Positions 16,480 through 25,500 of a stretch of 37,405 nucleotides of DNA are shown one piece after another. Under the pieces are notes generated by a model. That model searched no databases, was not told the DNA's origin, and saw nothing but the letters and a program-made list of their open reading frames with translations. The translations under genes were made by a program, and so were the position numbers. Numbering within the stretch: position 1 is the first letter of the stretch; the number at the start of each line of letters is the position of its first letter. Source of the stretch: CBDUXT01 sp965371245 (lineage in GTDB: Bacteria; Planctomycetota; Phycisphaerae; UBA1845); the NCBI GenBank assembly GCA_965371245.1, contig CBDUXT010000060.1:1-37405 (forward strand). The letters are read 5' to 3'.

Positions 16480-16573
16480 GCCAATTTGGTCATGCACCAC
16501 CCATCTGGCGTCTTCCTCTGGACTGACACCTGATCCTCGCAATAATTGCCGTGGACGGCGCACGCGGCGCCTC

Positions 16574-18088
16574 TTGGGACGCATCTTCGTAGCGGCTAAT
16601 ATCGTGCGTAAACGACTTTGTGACAATAGGTTACGATCCCCGTCCAGCCCCAGCGCTCGGCGGACCGCTTTCTCTCTGGCCGAGCTGGTGGTCTCCATCG
16701 GCATCCTTGTCCTCATGATGGCGCTGGCCGGGCAGGTGTTTAACATCACAATTACGTCTACCGGTCAGGCCACCGCCCTGACGCGCGTCAGCCAGCTCCT
16801 GCGAACCTTCGAGCGCACCCTTCGCGACGACCTGCGGCACGTCCAGCCCGGGCAGTCGATGCTCTTGATCCAGGGAAACCCGGTCAACGCCTACTGGACC
16901 GAGGACGGTCCCGACGCGGACAACAACGCCGACCCCTCCGACGGCTACGGGCACCCGCCCGACCCCGCCCGCGAGCGAGGGGGCAACCTCGTCAAGCCGC
17001 GGGCCGACGTGCTGATGTTCTTCACCGCCCGCCGCGGCAGCAGCTTCGTTCACCCCGGCGTAACCTCGCACCTGCAACAGGTGGTCTATGGCCACGCCGA
17101 TCAGGGCGAATATGTGCCCAATCCGCCGACGGCGACCGACCCGTTCACCTTTGAGCCGTCAGGCGTCGCGGCGTTTCCCGTGAGTGCGGCAGCGACCATC
17201 TACGCCTCGCCGAACATAATCTCACTGGTTCCCGCGAGTCGGTGGCACCTGGCGCGTCGCAGTGTCTTGTTGGTGCCGACGTCTTCACCGCCTTCCGTGG
17301 CCCCCGCGCCGCCCGCGTGGGTCGGCGCCCTGGCCGTCGCGCCCGTCGCCCGGGCGAAGGGGCTGGCCGATGAGCGCATTCTGCTCGGCGAAACCGACGT
17401 CGTTGGCGACTTCAACTACGAGGCGTTCGTGCTGAACCCGGGTACCCGGCTGCCGTACTTCCTACCGGAGATCTTTGATGACAGCGGCTTGTCTACGGGC
17501 AACCCCTTCAACGCTAACAAGGTTCCGTTCGGTCGCAGTCGTCTGGATGTCAGCCCGCCGCCGCAGCGCGGTGACCGGCTCGGGCACTACTTTGTGCCCA
17601 ACTGTGCCACGTTCAAGGTCGAGTGGACGCTCGATCCGCGCAGCCGATTCGTCGATGGACGCCTCGACGGTGGACGCGACATTCTTTGGTTCGACCCCGG
17701 CGCCGAGCCGGAGGCCGGCGAACACCCGATGCAGGCCCTTATCGACGCCATCGATCCCGCCGCGTCCGCGGGAGATTCCGACGACCCGCTCGACAGACTT
17801 CTAAACGGCCGAACGAATCACCCGGACGGAGAGCGCTACTCGTTGGCCGAGCGGTTCCTTGGCCCTGATCTGGTTAAAGACAAGGACTTGGCCTGGCCGA
17901 CGTTGGCACCCGACGGACGACCCAATCTGGTGGTCTTCGCCGGCGCGCGCCGGAAGTTTGTGGCCGGCACGGTCGTGCCCGAGGACATTTTTCCGACGGC
18001 CCTGCGGGTGACGATTGATGTGTTTGACACGGAGCGGCGTCTCGCTCGACCGGTGCGGCACGTGATGGTCGTACCCATCGGTGAATAG
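16574..18088 (+). CDS. GspJ-like minor pseudopilin, enlarged
   Basis: The protein is up to 504 residues. Its prepilin site is 'RRTA/FSLAELVVSIGILVLMMALAGQVF', with Ala at -1 and Glu at +5. It is followed by 'LTRVSQLLRTFERTLRDDLRHVQPG', which matches the GspJ/PilW pattern in which the helix continues into an 'ERxLRxDL' segment. GspJ is usually about 200 residues, so large insertions are present, including Asp/Pro-rich loops ('GPDADNNADPSDGYGHPPDP'). Start choice is uncertain. TTG 16574 is the first in frame, and GTG 16604 would give a leader of about 24 residues, closer to its neighbours. Neither has a visible ribosome-binding site. It probably forms the pseudopilus tip with the I- and K-like proteins. 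Confidence 0.75.
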   Translation: MGRIFVAANIVRKRLCDNRLRSPSSPSARRTAFSLAELVVSIGILVLMMALAGQVFNITITSTGQATALTRVSQLLRTFERTLRDDLRHVQPGQSMLLIQGNPVNAYWTEDGPDADNNADPSDGYGHPPDPARERGGNLVKPRADVLMFFTARRGSSFVHPGVTSHLQQVVYGHADQGEYVPNPPTATDPFTFEPSGVAAFPVSAAATIYASPNIISLVPASRWHLARRSVLLVPTSSPPSVAPAPPAWVGALAVAPVARAKGLADERILLGETDVVGDFNYEAFVLNPGTRLPYFLPEIFDDSGLSTGNPFNANKVPFGRSRLDVSPPPQRGDRLGHYFVPNCATFKVEWTLDPRSRFVDGRLDGGRDILWFDPGAEPEAGEHPMQALIDAIDPAASAGDSDDPLDRLLNGRTNHPDGERYSLAERFLGPDLVKDKDLAWPTLAPDGRPNLVVFAGARRKFVAGTVVPEDIFPTALRVTIDVFDTERRLARPVRHVMVVPIGE

Positions 18089-18118
18089 ACGCGACGTGCC
18101 TTGGGGAAGGTAAGGGAA

Positions 18119-18172
18119 GCGCCCGATGAGGGCGCCCGAGTGTGAGCGGGCCGGTCGAAGGGTGGCCGGCCC
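18119..18172 (+). other. Two adjacent GC-rich hairpins before the gspK-like gene
   Basis: GCGCCC-GATGA-GGGCGC at 18119-18135 is a perfect 6-bp stem. GGGCCGG at 18148-18154 pairs perfectly with CCGGCCC at 18166-18172 across an 11-base loop. Neither is followed by a U-tract. They lie in the leader if ATG 18190 is the start of the next gene, and could affect its translation or mRNA stability. Confidence 0.55.
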
Positions 18173-18189
18173 GAGTATTCGATACGTCC

Positions 18190-21100
18190 ATGGTTGGAAA
18201 ACTGACACATTCGTGGCAGCGAACACGCGGCGACCTTGAGTCCGGCGCGTCTCGTGTGCTTGCGCCCAAGGCCAATGGCGTTCGCCGGCGCGGCTCCGTG
18301 CTCATCCTGGTGATGACGCTGCTGGGCGTTTTGTTTGTCACGGGGCTCGCGTTCCTGGCTACCATGAACTTCGAGGCCAACATGATCGACGTCGAGCGGC
18401 AAAACGACCGCAACGACGCCGGCATCGTCATGGTCCTCGATGCGGTGGGAAGCATCCTGCGCGAGAGCCTCGTCGGTCCTGGCGGGGCGCCCTACACCGG
18501 CCGACTCGAGCGCCCCTTCGGTACGCCGACAAGCGGCAACGCCCCGAACGCCCAGGGTGAAATCCCCGGCCTGGACAACCTCATCGCCCCGATTGAACCG
18601 TACCGTCCGGACCCGAGGATCATTGACACGAACTGGCGGTCGTTCACCGACCTGAAACGCGCGACCGCCCGACCGCGCGAGCTGCTCTTGCCCCGCGACC
18701 TGAGCCTCGCCGCGAACTGGGAAAGCGGTTGGCCTCGGCCCGACGAGACCGACACACCGCCAGGCTCGGTCGGCGAGGACTTTGCGGTCGATTCCGACGG
18801 CGACGGCATCACCGACACCGTCCAGTTCGACCTTCTTGATCTGGGTTTTTCGCGTGCTCAGGTGACACGGTTCGCGGCCGAGTTGAACACGCAGTCAAAG
18901 CCGGACGGAAGCGTCTTTCTCGGCATGCGGATCATCCCGCACGGCGGCATGGTCAATCTCAACGAGTCGCACCCGAACCTCATCGCCAACCTCATGAACC
19001 TCTTGGACATCAACGGGAAACTCGCACCCGAGAAGCTCGCGGACGCGCCCACGGCCGACAACAACTTCTTCCGCCACAGTCCCAGCAGCCGGCAACAGCT
19101 CTACTCTCCCTGGACGGAAGAGGCCGGCCTTCGCCGGCGCGTGCTCTTGCCGCCGCGGATGGTGTCGCCGTCACTTTTGATGGGCAACCCCTTCCTCGAT
19201 CCGCGTCGCGAGCCGCACGCCCGAGGCGACATGTTCGCCAAGCTGCTGCCGCCCGCGCCGGGCGCCCCGTTCGGCCCGGAGTTCGAGACCGCCTACGAAG
19301 GGCGGCACCGGTTCGCGCCCTTCACGTTCGAGGAACCCTTCGACGGCGATTACCCGTCGCTCTGGGCCGTCCGCATGGAGCCGTTTCTCTCCTTCGAGGC
19401 CGATCGATCCAAAAACGCCTACGACCTGCGCCACCTGACCACCACCATCAGCCACGACAACCTGTTGGCCCGCGGCGGCCGGGCGCCGCTGGCCGACCCC
19501 CGCTTCGATATCTCCCTCGGCGATCGCGAGCTTCGCGAGCTGATGATTCGTGCCAACCAAAAAGCGGTTCCGTTTGGTCCGCTCGACGTGTTGCCCTTCG
19601 AGTACGCCAACTACCCCGACACGCTGCCCAACGAGCCGACCGGCTTTTGCGAGAACGCCGTCGAAAAAGAGTGCCGCTTCGACCCGCGTAAAGGAAGGCT
19701 CAAGCTCAGCCTCGCCTATATCGACGATCAACTGGTCGAGGCGGACACGCTGGCCACCACCGATCTCGCCGCTGCCGACCTCATCCGCCGGCGGATGCAG
19801 CGCCTCATCCACGATGCGTTCTTCATGCTCGTGCGAAACGCCAAAGGTCGCTACTGGGCGGACATCGATTGCGACGCGGCAAATCCGTGCCCCGGGCGCG
19901 ACGCTTGCAGTACGCTCGACGGCCTGTGCCACGACTTCGACACCCTTGAAACGCACAGGCAGGCACTGTTGTCGCGCACGGCCGCCTCGCTGACCGCCAA
20001 CCTGATCGACTACATGGACGCCAATGACGTGCCCACGCGCGTCGCCTTGCGATCCATGGATTCCTCCGACCTGAGCACCTTCGGTCGCGACTTGGCCGTG
20101 ATCCTTCCCGACGCCGTGGCACCGACACGCCAGTACGTCTATGGCCTGGAGCAGCAGCCCTACATCACGGAAGTGGCGACTGAGGCGAGCGTCCCTCCAG
20201 CAGCTTCTGCCGGTACACCGCCTACGATTGACGGGCGAGCCATCGAGATCTACAACCCCTACAACCAGGATACGCCCGATTCACCCGGCACCGACGAGTA
20301 CTTCTTCATGGAGGTCGATCCCGGCGGTTCGGCGCCGCCCCATGAAGTTCCGCTGGGTAGTACTCTCAGAGCCGAGCAGTTGACGGTGTTCCATGTCGGA
20401 CTGCCTGGTGCGGCCCCGCTGCCCGGGAACACCCCGGTCCCTTTGCTGTCGAGTCCGTTTCAGTTCCTAGATGGCTGGATCATCTACCTTGTCCGGCGTG
20501 TTCACTATCTCGGCGATGACCTACCAACTGACATCGTGGTCGATCAGTTCCTGGTCGGTGGACCTGACGCAATCGGGATTGGCAAGATCCCGCCGCCTGG
20601 GCCGGCCTTGCAGCCGGGCGACAAGGCTATCTTCTCCATGGAGCGCGTCCTCCGGAACCCGGAGATCGCGAACCCGTGGACCATGACCGTCCCCGACGCG
20701 GTGGAGGGTTCCGTAGGTGACGAGTCACTTGGCGACTGGAACGAACGCATAGACAGCAAGGGCATCCGCCCCGTCGAGGTCAACTTCGCCAACACGGGCA
20801 GCTTCACGCAGCCCGGTCCCAAGCGGTGCCACGCGGGGACCGTACCGGGAACGGTGTGCGTAGTGGACGCTGATTGTGGCAGGGACGGCACATGCACCAA
20901 CAGCGGCATCGCGTTCCCCACCACCGGGTCGATGCTGCTGACCATGCGCCACGCCAACCGGTCGTTCGACGAGTTCGACCCGGACACCGACGTCACGGAC
21001 CTGGCCTTTACAACCTGGCTGACGCGCAACAGGGTCGAAGTCACAACGCAGGACGACCCGCTCAAACGGATCACCACGAACATCGAGGAGTTCGAGCAAA

Positions 21101-22110
21101 CCGACAACGGCCGCATGCCGATCTTCGACCTTGTATCATCCGTGATTACAGTACCGGGTGAACCCGACCGTCGCGTGTTCGCCCACCACGTCGATCCGGC
21201 CAAGACCGACCAGCGCAAGCCCGGCGACCTGTCGATGCTTCCCTGGGGGCAGCTCGTCTTCGATTACTTCACCGTGCTGCCGCTTTCCGGGTCCGGGCCG
21301 TTCATCACCGGCGACCTGGACGCCGTGGGTCTTCCCAGTGCCCAGCCGCGGGTCGATCTGGAAGGCCTGCGCGTGCATGGGCGCATCAACATCAACGCCG
21401 CGCCTATTAAGGTGCTTGCGGGTCTGCCATTTATTCCCATGGAGATGATGCCGTTCGCGTTTCGAGGAAAGGTTCGCTTCGGGGCCGGGTTGTTGGCAAA
21501 CGCGGGCGCTATGACGGACCCGTTCGATCCGATCGTTCCTGATGCTGAGAAGGGATTGTTGGTCTTCCTCGATGAAGAGGCCGGCATAATGGGTGACCAG
21601 CTCGCCGCGGGTGTCGTCGCGTATCGCGAGCAACGCGTACTGCCCGGCTCGGGCGATTACGGCGGCGTGGGCGGGCGAGCGTGGGACGACATCCCGGGCA
21701 AGCCGGCGTTTCGTCGCGGGCCGGGTTTCCTGACGGTGGGAGAGTTGGCCAACGTCCGCCACACCGCGGCGGCGGACGATCGCCGAATCGAAGGCGGCAA
21801 CACAGGCAAGGATCCCCTCGATGAGGACTATGTACTGGCCGTCGCGCGGCTCGTCGCTTTGGGCGACTGGGTCACGACCAGTTCGGACGTCTTTACGATC
21901 TACGGCACGCTTCGCGGGGAGATCGACGAAGAGGTCGGCATCGGCCTGACCGACGAGTTTCGCTTTCGCGCGCAGGCGGCGGACGTCGATGCGCGGGCGA
22001 TTCGCTTTCAGGAAACAATCGATCGGCTCCCGACCTTCCTGGGCAGGCCACTGCCCAGCCGGCTCGGGCAGCGCACGGTCGGCAAATACGTCGATCTGCG
22101 CAACGACTGA
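18190..22110 (+). CDS. GspK-like pseudopilus protein, greatly enlarged
   Basis: The protein is about 1,306 residues. A basic leader ends in 'RRRG/SVLILVMTLLGVLFVTGLAFL', with Gly at -1 and no Glu at +5. The absence of Glu5 is a known trait of GspK, the capping minor pseudopilin. Near the C-terminus 'LRVHGRININAAPIKVLAGLPFIP' resembles the 'INxNTAP..VL..L' motif of the GspK helical domain. That is followed by 'DEDYVLAVARLVALGDWVTTSSDVFTIYGTLRG', also GspK-like. Typical GspK is about 330 residues, so roughly 900 residues are extra. These include two cysteine-rich inserts: one at nt 19867-19932, the other at nt 20824-20904 with 'CVVDADCGRDGTC'. The start was taken at ATG 18190. GTG 18142 is possible, but it places two hairpins inside the gene. 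Confidence 0.72.
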   Translation: MVGKLTHSWQRTRGDLESGASRVLAPKANGVRRRGSVLILVMTLLGVLFVTGLAFLATMNFEANMIDVERQNDRNDAGIVMVLDAVGSILRESLVGPGGAPYTGRLERPFGTPTSGNAPNAQGEIPGLDNLIAPIEPYRPDPRIIDTNWRSFTDLKRATARPRELLLPRDLSLAANWESGWPRPDETDTPPGSVGEDFAVDSDGDGITDTVQFDLLDLGFSRAQVTRFAAELNTQSKPDGSVFLGMRIIPHGGMVNLNESHPNLIANLMNLLDINGKLAPEKLADAPTADNNFFRHSPSSRQQLYSPWTEEAGLRRRVLLPPRMVSPSLLMGNPFLDPRREPHARGDMFAKLLPPAPGAPFGPEFETAYEGRHRFAPFTFEEPFDGDYPSLWAVRMEPFLSFEADRSKNAYDLRHLTTTISHDNLLARGGRAPLADPRFDISLGDRELRELMIRANQKAVPFGPLDVLPFEYANYPDTLPNEPTGFCENAVEKECRFDPRKGRLKLSLAYIDDQLVEADTLATTDLAAADLIRRRMQRLIHDAFFMLVRNAKGRYWADIDCDAANPCPGRDACSTLDGLCHDFDTLETHRQALLSRTAASLTANLIDYMDANDVPTRVALRSMDSSDLSTFGRDLAVILPDAVAPTRQYVYGLEQQPYITEVATEASVPPAASAGTPPTIDGRAIEIYNPYNQDTPDSPGTDEYFFMEVDPGGSAPPHEVPLGSTLRAEQLTVFHVGLPGAAPLPGNTPVPLLSSPFQFLDGWIIYLVRRVHYLGDDLPTDIVVDQFLVGGPDAIGIGKIPPPGPALQPGDKAIFSMERVLRNPEIANPWTMTVPDAVEGSVGDESLGDWNERIDSKGIRPVEVNFANTGSFTQPGPKRCHAGTVPGTVCVVDADCGRDGTCTNSGIAFPTTGSMLLTMRHANRSFDEFDPDTDVTDLAFTTWLTRNRVEVTTQDDPLKRITTNIEEFEQTDNGRMPIFDLVSSVITVPGEPDRRVFAHHVDPAKTDQRKPGDLSMLPWGQLVFDYFTVLPLSGSGPFITGDLDAVGLPSAQPRVDLEGLRVHGRININAAPIKVLAGLPFIPMEMMPFAFRGKVRFGAGLLANAGAMTDPFDPIVPDAEKGLLVFLDEEAGIMGDQLAAGVVAYREQRVLPGSGDYGGVGGRAWDDIPGKPAFRRGPGFLTVGELANVRHTAAADDRRIEGGNTGKDPLDEDYVLAVARLVALGDWVTTSSDVFTIYGTLRGEIDEEVGIGLTDEFRFRAQAADVDARAIRFQETIDRLPTFLGRPLPSRLGQRTVGKYVDLRND

Positions 22111-22143
22111 CGCGGGCTGGCAGAACGATGCGTTGCCCCTGAG

Positions 22144-22173
22144 CCGCGGGCTTTAGCCCACGCGGACGTCCGC
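22144..22173. other. Hairpin plus adjoining 12-bp palindrome
   Basis: CCGC-GGGCT-TT-AGCCC-AC-GCGG (22144-22165) forms a stem with a two-base bulge, 34 bases after the gspK-like stop. It is directly joined to the perfect palindrome GCGGACGTCCGC (22162-22173). There is no U-tract. It could still act as an RNA 3'-end stabiliser or a weak terminator. Confidence 0.4.
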
Positions 22174-22300
22174 GCAAGCTGAAGCATGCGACTCGGACAG
22201 TCGCGAAGCCTTGTCGCACGACACCAGTGCGGCGACCGCGCCTGGTCCGGTAAACAGGCTGCCCACGGCGGTTGCCCAGCGGAGCAACACCAGACGGGCA

Positions 22301-22330
22301 TTGGTAACGCCGGTCTTGAGGGGATATAAT
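22301..22330 (+). promoter_or_regulatory. Candidate promoter for the cysteine-repeat protein
   Basis: TTGGTA at 22301-22306 and a perfect TATAAT at 22325-22330 are separated by 18 bases (4/6 and 6/6 consensus). The next gene starts at 22579, which implies a leader of about 240 bases. Confidence 0.45.
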
Positions 22331-22578
22331 GACGCGAGATGCATTGAAGGGGGGAAGAGGCGATCGCCGTGACTGTGGCCGCCATGCGCCTGGGGACATT
22401 CCGACGTGCCCGGCCGCACACGCCCACCCTTTGCCAGAGCGTTCCGCGTTCTGGTTGGCCGTGTTCGCCGCCGTTTTCGATGCATCGAACGGCGGGACAC
22501 CGCGCGGGCGAAAGTCCGCGGCTCGAGGCTGAGAAACGGGACGTGCTCGAACTCGACAAGCAATGGAGTTGAAAGAAG

Positions 22579-25500
22579 ATGGGTGCTAGGCGTGCAACCG
22601 GGGTATGGCTGATCCTTCTTGGGATCGCGGCGGGCGCTGTTCCGCATGACGGTGATCGATCCGTCGAGCGACTGGGGAAGGATTTGATCGATCTGGATGG
22701 GCAGGTCGCCTCGTTGGAGTCGATCGGAACGATCGGGGGCGTTTCCGAAGACGGCTGCGAGATCTTCGGCGATTTTTCCAGGGACATTCGCAGCCTGAGC
22801 CCGTTGCGCTACCGCGGGAACCTCTATCGCATCAAGGCCGACGCGATCCTGCACGAGATTCGCATGGAGCTTCAGCTCGCGATCGACGCGCCAGTCGACT
22901 TGTTCTTTGAAGTCCATCGAACACGCACGATTCCCGTGGAAGACCCGCCCATCTACGTGCGTGTGATGCCCGAGGTGGAAGTGCTGGCCTTGGGCGACGG
23001 ATCGGTGACGCTCTTTTCCACAGGTCAGTTGATCGATCCACCAACGGGGCAAATCGGCCTGCGCCTCGAAGCCGGCTGGGACTATTCGATTGCCGTCTCC
23101 TGGGAGTCGATCGACGTGAACTACGGTCGAAACTCCGTCCGGACGCCGTTTGGTTTTCTGCACGGCAAGGTCCTAGGCCGGGTGTTGCGGAGCATCGCGC
23201 CCCCGATCGACGATGAGCTGACCAGCGTCGGCCTTGAGAGCGGCCCAACCTCGGGCGCCTACTCGATGCAGCTCTGCTTCGAGCCGGTCACCGGCGCGTG
23301 CTGTGACGGCACGATGGGCTGTGAGGCAAGACTGGAAGTAGATTGTACGGCCGTGGGCAGCCACTTCTTCGGCCAGCGAACGACCTGCGACGAAACGGTT
23401 TGCCAACCGGGTGCGTGCTGCATGCCGTGCGGCGAGTGTTCGAACGACTTCATCCCGGCAGCCTGCGAGGCCGTGGGCGGCGCGATGCAGTGGCCCGGGG
23501 TTGCCTGTCCCGCCAATGCCGCCGATCTGTGCCCCAAGCTCACCGGCGCGTGCTGTGAGGCCGGGGTCTGCACGCCCGACGTGTGCATCGACGAATGCGA
23601 CGATATCGGCGGCATCTTCGGCGGCATCTTCCGCGGCGTGGGTTCGGAGTGCGAGCCGAACATCTGCATCGGGGCCTGCTGTCGCGACGCCAATTTTGGC
23701 AAAGACCTCCCATGTGTCGAGGTCACGCAGAGCTTTTGCGAGGATCCGCAGGTCGATGGCGGAACCTACCGCGGTGACGGCACGACCTGCTCCACGCTTG
23801 CCCCGGCCGACGCATGCGGCGGCGCGTGCTGCTTCACGATCGGCGGCGTGGGTGGGTGCCAGAACGTTGCCACCCGAGCCGAGTGTTCGGTCGGCGCCGG
23901 CGTGGAGGATCCCAACTACCTCGGTGATGGGACGAGCTGCTTTAACAACGCCTGCCCGGCGACCGCGCCCGGCTCTTGCTGTTTGTTCGAGTCCACGTGC
24001 ATGGATACCGACGTGGACACCTGCGCCACCCTTGAGGGCGACTTTGTTCTCGCCAGCGACCCCGAGGGCGACTGCCTGACCCGTTCATGCGCGGTCGCTG
24101 CCTGCTGCTTCCCGGATGGAAGCTGTGCGGAAGACCTGACGGCCACCGGTTGTATGAATCGGGGCGGCACGTCGCAGCCAAGCGGAACAACGTGTCAGGT
24201 GGCCATGTGCGTTGCCCCCACCGGCGCGTGCTGTGGATTGGCCGCGGGCGTTTGCACCGACAACATGACCGAGGCGGACTGTGAAGACGCCGACGGCGTT
24301 TACCTGGGCGACGGCTCTGATTGCCTAAGCGCCGCGACGGATTGCCCCGGCTTTGGCGCATGTTGTCGCCCCGAGGGTACGTGCTTTTCGAATCTGACAG
24401 TGGCCGAGTGCAACACCATCGGCGGCGACCTGAACGCCGTGGCCCTCTGTGCCGACATATTCCTCGACTGTGAACAGCGCGGGGCGTGCTGTGCGATCAC
24501 GGGGTTGTGCCTGTTCGTGACCGTGGCGGAGTGCGACGAGGTCGATGGCGTGTTCAACGCGGACGCCCGATGCGATTTCGCGAACGTCTGTCCTTCGGGT
24601 GCCTGCTGCGTGGGGGAAACCTGCCTGCAGCGAACGCGGGATGGCTGCATGAAGGCAGGCTCGGTGGGCGCCCCCAGTGACTATCGCGGCGACGGGACGA
24701 CGTGTGACGAGAGGGTGTGCGGGGACGTGGAGGGCGCTTGCTGTCTTCCAAACGGCATCAGTTGCGTCACACTCCTCCCGCAAGACTGTCTCGATGTACC
24801 GTTTGAGGGCGTCTTCCAGGGCGCAGGCAAAGAATGTGACGAGACGATCTGCAAGGCTGGTGCCTGCTGTCTGAGCGCCGGCGACTGCGACGACGACGTG
24901 TTGCCGACCCGGTGCGCCGAGCGTGGAGGCATGTTTGAGACGGCGTTCAGATGTATTCAAGGCGCCTGCGATCCACGTGGCGCTTGCTGTGTCAATGACG
25001 ACACCTGCACCGAAGCCCTCCCGAAACGACAGTGCGACAACCTGGGCGGAACGCTGACGTCCGACGCGCTGTGCGACGAACTGGATCCGCTCTGTGAACC
25101 CACCGGATCATGCTGCCAGCGCGACGGCACCTGTATGGATGACGTCTTCGTGTCCGTCTGTCAGGCGGGCGACAACACGCGGTTCGTGCAAGGTGAAAGC
25201 TGCGATCAGGCAACCTGTCCACCGTTCGGGGCCTGCTGCATGGCAGGAAGCTGCGAGCCGAACATAACGGAGGACGACTGCCGTCTCGGCGGCGGCGTTT
25301 ACCAGGGGGACGCCAGCGACTGTACGGCGGGGTTGTGCGCCCTGGGCGCATGCTGCCCGGTGGACGGCGACTGCGTCGATGGCGCGGTGGCCTCGGAGTG
25401 TACGGCCACGGAAGACCGATTCACCGAGGGAGCCGCCTGTGTCAACGTCCCCTGCCCCCCGCGCGGCGCCTGCTGCCTCGACGGAACTTGTTCGATTCGA

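Larger units (their letters stand above)
22111..22578. other. Intergenic region with hairpin, palindrome and promoter
   Basis: This 468-base gap between the gspK-like gene and the cysteine-repeat gene holds a hairpin and palindrome at 22144-22173 and a promoter-like pair at 22301-22330. Short frames occur on both strands, but none shows a recognisable domain or good ribosome-binding site. The presence of a promoter suggests the next gene is transcribed separately from the secretion block. Confidence 0.5.

Noticed and set aside
10441..18226. Short motif TTCGTAGCGGC(G/T)AA near 10441 and 16584, with a weaker version at 18210, each close to a pilin-like gene
   Set aside because: Matches of 11-14 bases with mismatches are expected by chance between many pairs of sites in a 37-kb window. 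The third copy is weak and lies inside a gene. Not enough to claim a regulatory site.
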